A stretch of DNA of 64,000 bases from DASUAS01 sp963809795. GTDB lineage: Bacteria > Actinomycetota > Acidimicrobiia > IMCC26256 > DASPTH01. The stretch's first letter is position 1. Every line of letters starts with the position of its first letter. A model generated the notes under the pieces. It saw nothing but the letters and a program-made list of their open reading frames with translations. It ran no database searches and was not told the DNA's origin. The position numbers were made by a program, and so were the translations under genes. Of this stretch, positions 21,591 to 31,242 are shown piece after piece. The stretch covers positions 1 through 64,000 of the forward strand of contig CAWELN010000025.1 of NCBI GenBank assembly GCA_963809795.1. The letters run 5' to 3'.

Positions 21591-22256
21591 GTGCACGTCG
21601 TCGTAGTCGGTTGTGGGCGGGTGGGCAGCGAGCTCGCCCTGAGCCTCGAGCGGAGCGGGCACTCGGTCGCGGTGATCGACAAGAACGCCGACGCGTTTCG
21701 CAAGCGCCTCCCCGAGGACTTCTCCGGGCAGAAGGTGGTCGGTTTCGGCTTCGACCGCGACCATCTCATCCAGGCGGGCATCGAGCGGGCGGGTGCGGTC
21801 GCCGCGGTCACGAGCGGCGACAACTCGAACATCCTCACCGCTCGCATCGCACGCGAGAACTTCGCCATCGATCGGGTCGTCGCACGCATCTACGACCCCC
21901 GGCGGGCGCTGATCTACCAGCGGCTCGGCATCCCGACCGTCGCCACCGTCTCCTGGACCACCGACCAGGTGATGCGGCGCCTCCTGCCGACCGAGGACCA
22001 GCCTCACGAGTGGCTCGACCCGAGCGGCAAGGTGTGCCTGCTCGACTACCCCATCCCGGCCAAGTGGGCAGGCAAGAAGTTGGCGGCGTTGAGCGAACCC
22101 GGCGTCTTCTGGCTGGTGGCCATCACCCGGCTGGGGGCGGCGCAGGTGAGCACGCCGAGCGCGATCGGCCAGGACGGCGACATCCTGCACTTCGCCGCCG
22201 ACGTCTCGGCGCTGGAGATGCTGCGGGAGCGCTTGGAGCACGGAGAGGGGCACTGA
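21591..22256 (+). CDS. ceoB: TrkA-family K+ uptake regulatory protein (CeoB-like)
   Basis: A 221-residue cytosolic regulator with an N-terminal RCK/Rossmann domain (VVVVGCGRVGSELALSLERS, then an acidic SVAVIDKNADAF turn that binds NAD(H)) and a C-terminal TrkA_C-like domain. GTG start at 21591 with GGAGGG 6-12 nt upstream. It overlaps ceoC by one base (TGATG), which indicates translational coupling. It shares a 178-bp divergent promoter region with the KimA-like permease. Confidence 0.88.
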   Translation: MHVVVVGCGRVGSELALSLERSGHSVAVIDKNADAFRKRLPEDFSGQKVVGFGFDRDHLIQAGIERAGAVAAVTSGDNSNILTARIARENFAIDRVVARIYDPRRALIYQRLGIPTVATVSWTTDQVMRRLLPTEDQPHEWLDPSGKVCLLDYPIPAKWAGKKLAALSEPGVFWLVAITRLGAAQVSTPSAIGQDGDILHFAADVSALEMLRERLEHGEGH

Positions 22257-22927
22257 TGCGGGTAGCGATCGCCGGCGCGGGCAACGTCGGGCTCTTCATC
22301 GCCAACGACCTGCGCGCCGCCGCCCACGACGTGCTCATCATCGAGCAGAACCCTGCGGTGGTGCGGCGGTCCCAGACCGAGAACGACGGCATCGAGTGGC
22401 ACGTGGCCGACGCCTGCGAGGTCAACTCGCTGCGGGCCGCCGGGCTCGACTCCTGCGACGTGGTCGTCGCCGCGACCGGCGACGACGAGGACAACCTGGT
22501 CATCTCGCTGCTCGCCAAGCAGGAGTTCGCGGTGCCCCGGGTGATCGCCCGGGTGAACCACCCCAAGAACGAGTGGCTGTTCAACGAGAACTGGGGCGTC
22601 GACCTCTCGGTGTCGACGCCGCACCTCATCACCGCCCTGGTGGAGGAGGCCGTCACCGTCGGCCGCCTGGTCCGCATCCTCCAGTTCGAGGGCGGCCAGG
22701 CCCGCCTGGTCGAGGTCACCCTCGCCGGCGACTCCCCCGTCATCGACCGCGCCCTCCGCGACGTCGACGTGCCCCGGAACGCCACCATCGTGGCCATCGT
22801 GCGCGACGAGCACGTCGTGATGCCCAGGGGCGACTCGGTGTTCGAGGCCGGCGACGAGGTCCTGGCCATGGTCACCCCGGAGTCGGAGGACGAGGTCCGC
22901 CGGATCCTCACCGGTGCCGCGGCCTGA
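22256..22927 (+). CDS. ceoC: TrkA-family K+ uptake regulatory protein (CeoC-like)
   Basis: Second RCK-type regulator, 223 residues: VAIAGAGNVGLFIANDL nucleotide-binding loop, VVVAATGDDEDNLVISLLA, then a C-terminal TrkA_C domain (VTLAGDSPVIDRALRDVDVP). ATG overlaps the ceoB stop. CeoB and CeoC probably form a hetero-oligomeric ring on a K+ transporter. No TrkH/KtrB-type pore gene is in the window, so the nearby permease is the likely partner. Confidence 0.88.
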   Translation: MRVAIAGAGNVGLFIANDLRAAAHDVLIIEQNPAVVRRSQTENDGIEWHVADACEVNSLRAAGLDSCDVVVAATGDDEDNLVISLLAKQEFAVPRVIARVNHPKNEWLFNENWGVDLSVSTPHLITALVEEAVTVGRLVRILQFEGGQARLVEVTLAGDSPVIDRALRDVDVPRNATIVAIVRDEHVVMPRGDSVFEAGDEVLAMVTPESEDEVRRILTGAAA

Positions 22928-22956
22928 GCCTGCCCGAGTAGTCCTACGACAGCGAG

Positions 22957-23310
22957 CTAGGCCAGCAGCTCGTAGATCGGGTTGAACACCAGGAACCGCT
23001 TGCCGTCGCGGGCGGTGACGCCCTCGAAGGCGACCCGGCGTCCCGGCGACAGCCCCGCGATCTTGCGCCGCCCGAGGAAGACGCCCACGACCGCGCCGCG
23101 CCCGTCGCTCACCGTGACCTCGAGGGCGGGCGCCCCCGCCCGGGGCACGATGCGGACCGAGCGCACCTCGCCGCCGACCCGGACCCGCTCGCGCGCGTGG
23201 ATGGCGTCCATCGCGGAGAGGAGGCGGGCGTCGCAGAACGCGGTGAGCTGCTCGCGATCGATCTCCTCGACCGGCTTGGTGAGGCGTTCGACCATCTTCT
23301 TGAAGGCCAT
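22957..23310 (-). CDS. OB-fold nucleic acid-binding protein
   Basis: A 117-residue protein. A helical start (FKKMVERLTKPVEEIDREQL) is followed by an OB-fold (RVRVGGEVRSVRIVPRAGAP, then LEVTVSDGRGAVVGVFLGRR and PGRRVAFEGVTARDGKRFLV). The fold resembles the RecG wedge and tRNA-anticodon OB domains. It is convergent with ceoC, 30 bp apart. Similar proteins sit next to ceoC in other actinobacteria (memory of Rv2694c). The precise nucleic-acid target is unknown. Confidence 0.75.
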   Translation of the reverse strand: MAFKKMVERLTKPVEEIDREQLTAFCDARLLSAMDAIHARERVRVGGEVRSVRIVPRAGAPALEVTVSDGRGAVVGVFLGRRKIAGLSPGRRVAFEGVTARDGKRFLVFNPIYELLA

Positions 23311-23375
23311 GACTTCATGTTATGGCCGGCCCGTGACCACGATCGGCGGGCCCCCTCTCCTAACCTAAGTCGCCG

Positions 23376-24080
23376 ATGGACGACCCTGGATCCCCTTCCG
23401 CGCGGCCTTCGCGCCCTCGTCGGCGTTGCCGGATCGGCGTCGCGGCCGGCCTCGTCACACTCGTCGCGGTGCTCGGGCTCGCCGGCTGCTCCGGCGGTGG
23501 CGACTCCTCGGCGGCACCGACGACCACGATCTCCCACGGCACGAAGGTGGACCTGCCGCTCGGCGACGTGTCGGCCGCGAGCTCGGGGCCACCCGCGACG
23601 GTGACCCCGGAGCAGTCGCAAGCGGTGCTCGACGTGGTGAGCACCTACATCAAGGACGCCACCGTGCAACCGCTGCGGTCGGCGAAGCCGGCGACGGCCG
23701 ACCTCGCCGCCGTCTTCGACCCCACCACCCTCACCCCGGCGACCACCACCGACCGGGGCGTGGTGTTCGACGAAGGCCTCCCCAAGGTCACCGGTGACCT
23801 CGACGTGGTCAGCCAGCCGATCGCGATCGTCGGCCTGGGCGACCAGAGCGGCAACCTCGCCCTGGTGAGCGCGGCCGTGCTCGTCGACGTGAAGGGCCAG
23901 ACCGCCACCAAGACCGACCCGATCCACATCGTGCGGCGAGCCGACCTCGTGCTCGCCCCCGACGCCGGCGGCGCCTGGAAGGTCAACGCCTACAGCATGG
24001 TCGTGACCCGCGAGGGTGGCGGTCTCGGCACCCCGACCACGACCACCTCGTCCACCGCGACCACGGGAGCAGCCAAGTGA
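23376..24080 (+). CDS. secreted lipoprotein, function unknown
   Basis: 234 residues. A basic N-terminus (RPSRPRRRCR) and a hydrophobic stretch end in the lipobox LGLAGC, with Cys near residue 38, giving a lipid-anchored extracellular protein. A Ser/Thr-rich linker follows, then a compact beta-rich domain with VLDVVSTYIKDATVQPL and VLVDVKGQTATKTD. The C-terminus is Thr-rich. No enzyme motif is visible. It overlaps the LCP gene by 4 nt, so it may work in the same cell-envelope process. Confidence 0.7.
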   Translation: MDDPGSPSARPSRPRRRCRIGVAAGLVTLVAVLGLAGCSGGGDSSAAPTTTISHGTKVDLPLGDVSAASSGPPATVTPEQSQAVLDVVSTYIKDATVQPLRSAKPATADLAAVFDPTTLTPATTTDRGVVFDEGLPKVTGDLDVVSQPIAIVGLGDQSGNLALVSAAVLVDVKGQTATKTDPIHIVRRADLVLAPDAGGAWKVNAYSMVVTREGGGLGTPTTTTSSTATTGAAK

Positions 24081-25042
24081 CCCGCCAGAGCACCAGGGGT
24101 CGGACGCCGGCGCGCCGCCGGGCCATCACGCTGCTCGTGGTGGCACCGCTCGTGTGCGGACTGCTCGTCGCCGGCATCGTCACCACCGCGTGGCTGCTGG
24201 TCGGCCGGCCGGTCCCGGCGCAGGGCGCCACGTGGCTCCAGGTGGCCAAGGTCGGGACCGCGCAGGTCACCGGTGGACCGCAGCAGCCGTTCTTCGCCCT
24301 CGTCCTCGGGACGGGCGCGCGCTCCGACGACCCGTCGCAGTCACCCGACGATCCCGGCCTCGCCGATGCCATCCACGTGATCGGCGTGAATCCCGCGCTC
24401 AAGTCGGCGACGCTGATCGACATCCCGCGCGACACCGAGGGGCCGGGCGGGGCCAAGCTCAACTCGTACATCGTCAACAACCCCGGCGGCAACGACCTGC
24501 GGGCGGAAGCCGACGCGGTGTCGTCGGTCGTGAACGTGCCCATCACCTGGGTGATCCGCGCCAACTTCCCCAACTTCCAGCAAATGGTCGACGAGATCGG
24601 CGGGATCGACGTGAACATCCCGACGCCGATGAACGACGACTTCTCCGGCGCGCACTTCAACGCCGGGCCTGCGCACCTGAATGGCCAGCAGGCATTGCAG
24701 TTCGCCCGCGACCGGCACTCGTTCGACAACGGTGACCTCACCCGCACGAGCAACCAGGGGCTGCTGATCGTGTCGGCGCTCCAGACGTTGCAGGCGAAGC
24801 ACCCGAGCGCGGGCGACACCATCCGCCTCGTCGCCACGCTGGGGCAGCACACCAAGCTCGACGGCGTCGGCATCAGCGACCTGTTCCACATGGGCGACCT
24901 CGCGCTGACGTTCAATCCCGCGAACATCAAGAACGTCGTCCTGCCGGTCGGTGCGGGCCCCGGCAGCAACCTGGTCAAGACCGGCGACGCCGACTCGTTG
25001 CTCGCCGACTTCGCCGACGACGGGGTGCTCCAGAGCCATTAG
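24077..25042 (+). CDS. LytR-CpsA-Psr (LCP) family glycopolymer transferase
   Basis: Attaches secondary wall polymers to peptidoglycan. 321 residues: a short cytoplasmic N-terminus, one signal-anchor helix (LLVVAPLVCGLLVAGIV), then the extracytoplasmic LCP domain. Recognisable pieces are DAIHVIGVNPALKSATLIDI with the conserved PRDT Arg/Asp, a middle VDEIGGIDVNIPTPM and GQQALQFARDRHSFDNGDL containing the conserved R-R/H-D phosphate-binding region. Start overlaps the lipoprotein stop (ATGA-type). Confidence 0.85.
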   Translation: MTRQSTRGRTPARRRAITLLVVAPLVCGLLVAGIVTTAWLLVGRPVPAQGATWLQVAKVGTAQVTGGPQQPFFALVLGTGARSDDPSQSPDDPGLADAIHVIGVNPALKSATLIDIPRDTEGPGGAKLNSYIVNNPGGNDLRAEADAVSSVVNVPITWVIRANFPNFQQMVDEIGGIDVNIPTPMNDDFSGAHFNAGPAHLNGQQALQFARDRHSFDNGDLTRTSNQGLLIVSALQTLQAKHPSAGDTIRLVATLGQHTKLDGVGISDLFHMGDLALTFNPANIKNVVLPVGAGPGSNLVKTGDADSLLADFADDGVLQSH

Positions 25043-27384
25043 CGCCGCCACGAAGCCGTCGGCCGGTCGTGAGACCGACGCCTGCGTCACGCTCGGCACC
25101 CTCGCGCACGAGCACTTCGACCGGGTCGTCAGCAACAAGGTGCTCCCGGCGCGGGCCGCCAGTCCCGCCGCGGCCGAGTCCACCCTCTCGCCCCTCGTGG
25201 ACTCCCGCCTGCGCGGCCGGGGCGTCGACGCCCTCTGGTCGCACCAGGCTCAGGCCATCGACGCACTTCGCCACCGGCGCCACGTCGCGGTCGCCACCGG
25301 CACGGCTTCGGGCAAGTCGCTCTGCTACCAGGTGCCGATCGTCGAGTCGATCGCCGGCGGTGGGCGCGACACGGCGCTGCTGATCTTCCCCACCAAGGCC
25401 CTCGCCCAGGACCAGCTACGCACCTTCCGCGAGTGGCTGGTCCCCGACCTCGTGGCGGCGACGTACGACGGCGACACCCCGTTCGACGAGCGGACGTGGA
25501 TCCGCAACCACGCCAACGTCATCCTCACCAACCCCGAGATGCTCCACATGGGGATCCTGCCGTCGCACGACGCGCTGGGCGACGTTCCTCCTGCGCTTGC
25601 GCTACGTCGTCGTCGACGAGCTGCACACCCTGCGGGGGGTGTTCGGCAGCCACGTGGCGCACGTGCTGCGGCGGCTCCGTCGTTTGTGCGAGCACTACGG
25701 CTCCGAGCCCACCTTCTGCTTCACCAGCGCCACGATCGGCAACCCGGCCGAGCTCGCGTCGCGACTGTGCGGGCTCCCGGTCGACGCGATCGACGGCGAC
25801 GGCTCACCGCAGGCGGAGCGCAGCTTCGCGGTGTGGCAGCGACCGTTGATCGACGCGCGCACGGGGACGCGCGCATCGGCAAACGTCGAGACCGCGATGC
25901 TGCTGTCGCGCTTCGTCGCCGACGGGCACCAGACGCTCGCGTTCACCCGCAGCCGCAAGGGGGCCGAGCTCGTCGCCACGCATGCGCGCGGCATGCTGGC
26001 CGAGCACCGCGCCCCCGATTCGTCGCCGTCGCAGTCGCCGGCAGTCGCCGCGTACCGCGCCGGCTATCTCGCCGACGAGCGGCGCGAGCTCGAAGCGCAG
26101 CTGGCAGGCGGCGAGCTCGGCGGTGTCGTGGCAACGAGCGCGCTCGAGCTCGGCATCGACGTCGGTTCGCTCGACGCGGTGGTGCTCAACGGCTTCCCGG
26201 GCACGCTCTCGTCGATGCGCCAGCAGGTGGGGCGGGCGGGGCGTACGACGCGACGGGCGGCCGCGGTGCTCGTCGCCGGCGACGACCAGCTCGACCAGTG
26301 GTACGCGCGTCATCCCGATGAGCTGCTCACGCGCCCGGCCGAGGCCGCGGTCGTGAACCCCGACAACCCGTTCGTCGCCCGGGCGCAGATCTCCTGCGCC
26401 GCGCACGAGCTCCCCCTCACCCACGCGGACGAGCGCTACTTCGGAGACGCGCTCGACGACGCGGTGCGCGACCTCGTGGTCGACGACCTGCTCAAGCCCC
26501 GCGGCGACCGGATGTACTGGGCCGGCCGAGAGCCACCCGCGGCGCGCGTCGGGCTACGGACCGGGTCCTCGCTCGAGGTCCAGCTGGTCGACACCGAGGG
26601 ACGACTCGTGGGCACGGTCGACGCGGCGCGCGTGTTCCACGTCGCCCACCCCGGTGCCATCTACCTGCACCAGGGCCGCCAGTACCGGGTGCGCGACCTG
26701 GAGGCGGAACACCAGGTCGCGGTGCTCGAGCCCGCCGACGACGCCGACGAGCACACCCAACCGCGCGAGGAGACCGACATCGCGGTGATCGCGTCGGAGC
26801 GGTCGGTGCCGGTCGGTCACGGCGAGGCGCACCTCGGTGCGGTGACCGTGCGCCACGATCTCGTCGCGTACCAGCGTCGGCGGACGTCGACCAACGAGGT
26901 GTTCGAGGTCGTGCCCCTCGACTTCCCGCCCCGGGAGCTCACGACGCGCGCGTGCTGGTACACGGTGCCGCTCGACGTGCTGATGGGCGCGGGCGTGGAG
27001 GCGGCGCGCATCACCGGCGGGGTGCACGCCGCCGAGCACGCGCTCATCGGCCTCCTGCCGCTCTTCGCGATCTGCGACCGATGGGACGTCGGCGGCGTGT
27101 CGATGGCGTTGCACCCCCAAACCGGAGAGCCGACGATCTTCGTGTACGACGGGTACCCGGGCGGCGCCGGCATCGCCGAGCTCGCCTTCGCCGACGTGCA
27201 CGCGCTGCTGCGCGCCGCGCACGAGCTGGTGTCGGGCTGCCCGTGCGACGATGGGTGCCCCTCGTGTGTGCAGTCGCCGAAGTGCGGGAACTGGAACGAG
27301 TACCTCGACAAGCACGCTGCGATCACCGTGCTCGAGGTGCTCGGCGCGACGGCATCCCGCGTCGTCGACCTCCGCCAGCCCTGA
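25038..27384 (+). CDS. DEAD/DEAH-box helicase with DUF1998-type Cys cluster (one frameshift)
   Basis: Superfamily-2 helicase of the MrfA/YprA type that marks the actinobacterial helicase/secretion neighbourhood. Motif I is VATGTASGKSLCYQVP, motif Ib region LTNPEMLH, motif II VVVDELHTL (DELH), motif III TSATIG, motif VI QQVGRAGRT. The C-terminal domain ends with four cysteines (CPCDDGCPSCVQSPKCGN), a metal-binding cluster. An indel near 25583 separates motif Ib from motif II. The start is uncertain: coding character begins just after the LCP stop, where only an ATT is in frame; in-frame GTGs lie at 24951 and 25140. About 780 residues. It converges on the Tad operon, 30 bp between stops. Confidence 0.88.
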
Positions 27385-27413
27385 GAAGCTCGCGGTGACG
27401 GTCACGAAGTAGC

Positions 27414-27794
27414 TCAGCAGCCGGCCAGGTCCACCACGCACTCGGGCCTGACCTCGGCCTGGGCCCGACCGCGAGCCGGGCCCACGAGCGCACCCCAGGC
27501 CGGGACGTCGACCTCGACGACGACTTCGGCCGTGGTGCCCGAGCAGTCGCACGAGACGAGTCGGGCGTCATTGCTCGTCGCGGTGTGGGCGGCTGCGGCC
27601 CGGGCTGCGCCGGCACCGTCGCCGAGCGCGAGCCGGTCGGCGGCGGCCAGCGCGGCGGCATCCGCCGCGGACTCGGCCCGGGCGCGACCGACGAGCGCGC
27701 CCCCGAGTCGGGCCGCACCCGTGGTCAGGACGAGACCGATCACGAGCACCGCCAGCATCAGGACGGTCACCGCGCCGCGCTCGCGGCGCCTCAC
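27414..27794 (-). CDS. TadE-like pilus-locus protein (Rv3654c-type)
   Basis: Last gene of the Tad operon, 126 residues. GTG start overlaps the preceding TadE stop by 4 nt. A short basic start (RRRERGAVTVL) leads into one membrane helix (MLAVLVIGLVLTTGAARLGG). An Ala-rich helix follows (ESAADAAALAAADRLALG, as in the TadG/Flp-like 'AADAAALAAA' signature), then a small extracellular domain with Cys pairs (CDCS and a C-terminal Cys). It is probably a minor pseudopilin. Confidence 0.75.
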   Translation of the reverse strand: MRRRERGAVTVLMLAVLVIGLVLTTGAARLGGALVGRARAESAADAAALAAADRLALGDGAGAARAAAAHTATSNDARLVSCDCSGTTAEVVVEVDVPAWGALVGPARGRAQAEVRPECVVDLAGC

Positions 27795-28207
27795 TTCTCC
27801 ACCCGCATCACCGAGGTGGCGTGGAGGTCGGGATCGGGAAAGAGGACGCCGACCAGCGGGAGATCGGTGACCGAGGTGTAGTGCACGGTGACACTGACCT
27901 CGCCACCTACCTTCGGTCGCGCACCGACGTCGACGTCGGCGCCCGGCAACGTGCGGTGCGCGGCCCGGACGGCGCGTCCGGGATCGGGATCGACGCTCGC
28001 GGCGCGCGCCGCTTCCCGCGCCGCGTGCACGACACCGAGTTGGTCGCGTACGACGAGGCCGACCTGGATGACCGCGAGGACGGCCAGGATCACGAGCGGC
28101 AGGAGGAAGGCGAACTCGACCGTGGCCTGGCCGCGTTCGCGGTCGCGACCGCGGTGGCGCCGGGTCCCCCCGCGCGGGGCACGGGGGAACCAACGACGCC
28201 CGTTCAC
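27791..28207 (-). CDS. TadE family pseudopilin
   Basis: 138 residues. GTG start overlaps the DUF4244 gene stop by 4 nt. A long basic leader ends in RERGQATVEFAFLLPLVILA, the TadE signature (G-Q-x-T/A-V-E-F next to the membrane helix). The external part is short and beta-rich (VSVTVHYTSVTDLPLVGVLF). Predicted to be a minor pilin anchored in the membrane. Confidence 0.85.
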   Translation of the reverse strand: MNGRRWFPRAPRGGTRRHRGRDRERGQATVEFAFLLPLVILAVLAVIQVGLVVRDQLGVVHAAREAARAASVDPDPGRAVRAAHRTLPGADVDVGARPKVGGEVSVTVHYTSVTDLPLVGVLFPDPDLHATSVMRVEK

Positions 28208-28398
28208 GACGGGAGCACCTTGCTGATCACGCTGTCGAACAGCTGCGAGATCGCGTGGCTGCCGGTCGCCCAGGTGATGAGCAGGGTCGCGATCGCGACC
28301 GCGCCCAGGATCACCAGCGCGTACTCGGCGGTCGACTGACCGGCCTCACCGGCGCCGATCTGCGCGGACCGCACCCGAGTGACGATGCGTCGAAACAT
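28204..28398 (-). CDS. Flp-like major pilin candidate (DUF4244-type)
   Basis: 64 residues, the smallest gene of the operon. A basic leader is followed by GEAGQSTAEYALVILGAVAI, with a Gly/Glu processing context and a hydrophobic helix, as in Flp pilins. The rest (GSHAISQLFDSVISKVLP) resembles the C-terminal half of Flp prepilins. It sits between tadC and tadE, where the pilin is expected. No prepilin peptidase (TadV/CpaA) is seen in the window. Confidence 0.75.
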   Translation of the reverse strand: MFRRIVTRVRSAQIGAGEAGQSTAEYALVILGAVAIATLLITWATGSHAISQLFDSVISKVLPS

Positions 28399-28468
28399 GA
28401 GCTACCTCCTCTCGTGGTGGAAACGGGGGAAAGAGGGGAAGTGCGCGCGACCGGTACCACCGCCGCGG

Positions 28469-29158
28469 TCAGAGCCGTCCGAGGCCGCTCGCCAGCCCGG
28501 GGATCACCGTGAGCAACACGAACGCGGGGAGTACCAGGAACACGAGCGGGAACAGCAGCCGGACCGGGATGCGACGGGCGTGGGCCTCGGCCCGCCGCCG
28601 CAACGCGGTCCGCTCCTCGTCGGCGAGACGAGCGAGGGTCGGCGCCACCGGGGCACCCAACCGGTCGGACGCCAGGAGCGCTTCGGCGAGCGGGCGGAGC
28701 GCGGGGGTGGCCCGGGCAGTGGCGTCGAGGGCGCTCGCGAACCCCATCCCGAGGGCGCACGAGCGGAGCACGCCGGCGAGCGGCGCGGCCACCATCGCCG
28801 GCGACCAGTGGGCCGCCACCTCGACCGCGAGGTACGGCGTGCAGCCGGCACCGACCGCGACGCCCAGGAGATCGACGACGACCGGCAGCGCCCGCGCCAG
28901 GGCGTCGTCGTCGACCCGGGCCCGCCGGCGCGCGTGCAGGGCTCCGAGCACACGTCGGACGGGCCCCGAGCGATGGGTCACCTTGGCCCGGATCCCCGCC
29001 ACGAACCCGGCTCGGCGCGGCGCCCGGTCGGACGGCGGCGCCAGCGCGGCAATTCGTGCGGCCGGTGCCGCCCGGCGTGCCCGCCGCACGATCGGCAGGG
29101 CCAGCAGCGTGCCCCAGGCGAGGCCGAGCAGCCACGACGGCGCCATCGGCGAGCTCAC
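28469..29158 (-). CDS. tadC: type II secretion F-like membrane protein TadC
   Basis: 229 residues with four predicted membrane segments. Polytopic platform protein for Tad/Flp pilus assembly, with the T2SSF signature region ALPVVVDLLGVAVGAGCTPY and the C-terminal pair FPLVFLVLPAFVLLTVIPGL. GTG at 29158 overlaps the tadB stop (GTGA); an internal ATG at 29146 is possible. A 70-nt gap separates it from the pilin gene, the only real gap in the operon. Confidence 0.85.
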   Translation of the reverse strand: MSSPMAPSWLLGLAWGTLLALPIVRRARRAAPAARIAALAPPSDRAPRRAGFVAGIRAKVTHRSGPVRRVLGALHARRRARVDDDALARALPVVVDLLGVAVGAGCTPYLAVEVAAHWSPAMVAAPLAGVLRSCALGMGFASALDATARATPALRPLAEALLASDRLGAPVAPTLARLADEERTALRRRAEAHARRIPVRLLFPLVFLVLPAFVLLTVIPGLASGLGRL

Positions 29159-30022
29159 CCCGCCGAGCCGAGGATGCGACGGATCCAGAGCCCGGCCAGC
29201 GCCTCCAGGCCGAGGCCCAGCACGAGGCACACCCGTCCGACTCCGGTGTCGACCAGCGCGGTCACCGCCGCGGGGTCGACGAGCGCTGAGAACGCCAGGT
29301 ACCCGAGCGGGGCCGCGCCGACCACGAGCGCCGAGAGCCGCGCCTGGGCCGAGAGGGCGCGGGCCTCGGCCATCGCGTCGAGCCGGGACCGTAGCGACCT
29401 GGCCAGCCCGTCGATGGCGTCGGCGGCCTTCCCGCCCATCGCCGCCGCCACCGAGAGCGCGCCGGCCGCGGCTCGGACACCGGGCGCGTCGTGCTCCTGC
29501 GGCCACCCGGCGAGCGCGTCCTCGAGTGGCAGGCCGAGCTGGGTGCGCACGTGCACGCGGTGGAGATCGCGACCGACCGCTCCCCCGGCGTAGGCCAGCC
29601 GTTCGACCGCCGCCGCCACCGTGCCGCCACCCCGCAGCTCGGCCGCCACCCCCTCGAGCGCGGCGGGCAGCTCCGTGGCGAAGCGCCGCTCACGGCGTGA
29701 CCGAGCGGCCCGGAGCGCCACCGGCCCGGCCAGCGCAACCGCGAGCGCGGCGGGCATCGCGAGAGTCGGCGCGAACGCGGCCGCCAGCAGGCCGACCGCA
29801 GCCACGCCGATCGCCCAGTGCTCGACCGCCTGCTCGGGCGTCCACGGCACGTCGGCATCGTGCAGGGCGCGGGACAGTGGACCGCGCCACCGCGTCGGGA
29901 TCCGCCAGCGTGACCGGGTGCCGAGGTCCCGCACCCGATCGGCGGCCGCGGCACGGCTGCCGGCGCGCGACGAGGCGCGCGCACGCGATCGGCCCGACGA
30001 CGGCGAGCACCAGGGTCAGCAC
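29155..30022 (-). CDS. tadB: type II secretion F-like membrane protein TadB (one frameshift)
   Basis: Partner platform protein. GTG at 30022 opens a short hydrophobic segment (TLVLAVVGPIACARLVAR). After an indel near 29968 the other frame continues AAAADRVRDLGTRSRW and the T2SSF domain (ELPAALEGVAAELRGGGTVA, then LAGWPQEHDAPGVRAAAGAL). Membrane helices follow to the stop. Repaired length is about 289 residues. It overlaps the tadA stop by 7 nt. Confidence 0.83.
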
Positions 30023-31242
30023 GGCACCGCCACCCCGCTCAGGCCGGTCGGTACCGACACCTCCGGCCGTCGGGCGGGGCGCGTCGGGCGCCCCACGGGC
30101 ACGAGCCCCTCGTCGCGACGTTCGAACAACGCCCGCACCCCACCGGCCAGGCGGCCGTCGACCTCCGCGATCGACTCGACGCGGCGCACGCCGTGCGGGC
30201 GTCGGGCCACGAAGACGACCGCATCGATGCACGACGCCATCTGCGCGCGCACCGCGGCGAGTGGGAGCCCGCTGTCGGCCATGAGCACCAGGGTCTCGAG
30301 GCGCGTCAGCGCGTCGGCCGTGCCGTTGGCATGGATGGTCGACATCGACCCGTCGTGACCGGTGTTGAGCGCCTGCAACATGTCGAGCGCCTCGCCGCCG
30401 CGCACCTCGCCCACGACGAGGCGGTCGGGACGCATCCGCAGCGCGGCGCGGACGAGCTCACGCACGGAGACCGCGCCGATGCCTTCGGCATTCGCCGGAC
30501 GAGCCTCGAGCCGGACGAGGTGCGGTTGTGCGAGGCGGAGCTCCGCGGTCTCCTCGATCGTGACCACACGCTCGGCGTGCGGGATGGCGTGCGAGAGCGT
30601 GTTCAGCAACGTGGTCTTGCCCGCGCTGGTGGCGCCGGCCACGAGCAGGTTCCACCCGGCGCGCACCGATCGCTGCACGAACCGGGCCGCCGCGCCGTCG
30701 AGGCCGAAGTCGTCGAGCTCGACCATCCGGGCGCCGAACCGACGGATGGTCACGCAGGGACCGTCGACCGCGAGCGGTGGGATCACGGCGTGGAGGCGAG
30801 AGCCGTCGGGGAGCCGGGCGTCGACCATCGGGGACGAGCGATCGAGCCGCAGGCCGAGAGGCGCGACGACGCGCTCGACCAGGTGCACGATGCCGGCGGC
30901 GTCGAGCCCGAGCGCGATCGGCTCGAGCCGCCCACGGCGCTCGACGTACGCGCGCCCGGGCCCGTTCACCATCACCTCGGTCACCGTCGGGTCGGCCAGC
31001 AGCGGCTCCAACGGCCCGAGGCCGGCGACCTCGTGGGTCAACGCGTCGAGCAGCGCGTCGTACCGCGCCGCAGAGAGCAGGGGTTGCTCGTCGCGGAGCA
31101 GCTCGGACAGACGTCGCCGGAGCGCGCCCTCCCCGGGGGCGGCGAGCTCGTCGGCACCCTCGGCGATCAGCCGACGATGGACGCGGTGACGGAGCTCGGC
31201 GTCGCCGTCGGTCGCGACCTCGGGCTCGCCCACGATCGTCAC
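30016..31242 (-). CDS. tadA: Tad/Flp pilus assembly ATPase TadA (CpaF-type)
   Basis: Secretion ATPase that powers pilus assembly. 408 residues. N-terminal helical domain (HEVAGLGPLEPLLADPTVTE, then VMVNGPGRAYVERRG), Walker A LVAGATSAGKTTLLNTLSHA, the Asp box region VVTIEETAELRL, Walker B RMRPDRLVVGEVRGGEALDM, and the His box GSMSTIHANGTADALTRL. GTG at 31242 overlaps the upstream gene by 4 nt. All ATPase motifs are intact and in one frame. Confidence 0.93.
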   Translation of the reverse strand: MTIVGEPEVATDGDAELRHRVHRRLIAEGADELAAPGEGALRRRLSELLRDEQPLLSAARYDALLDALTHEVAGLGPLEPLLADPTVTEVMVNGPGRAYVERRGRLEPIALGLDAAGIVHLVERVVAPLGLRLDRSSPMVDARLPDGSRLHAVIPPLAVDGPCVTIRRFGARMVELDDFGLDGAAARFVQRSVRAGWNLLVAGATSAGKTTLLNTLSHAIPHAERVVTIEETAELRLAQPHLVRLEARPANAEGIGAVSVRELVRAALRMRPDRLVVGEVRGGEALDMLQALNTGHDGSMSTIHANGTADALTRLETLVLMADSGLPLAAVRAQMASCIDAVVFVARRPHGVRRVESIAEVDGRLAGGVRALFERRDEGLVPVGRPTRPARRPEVSVPTGLSGVAVPC

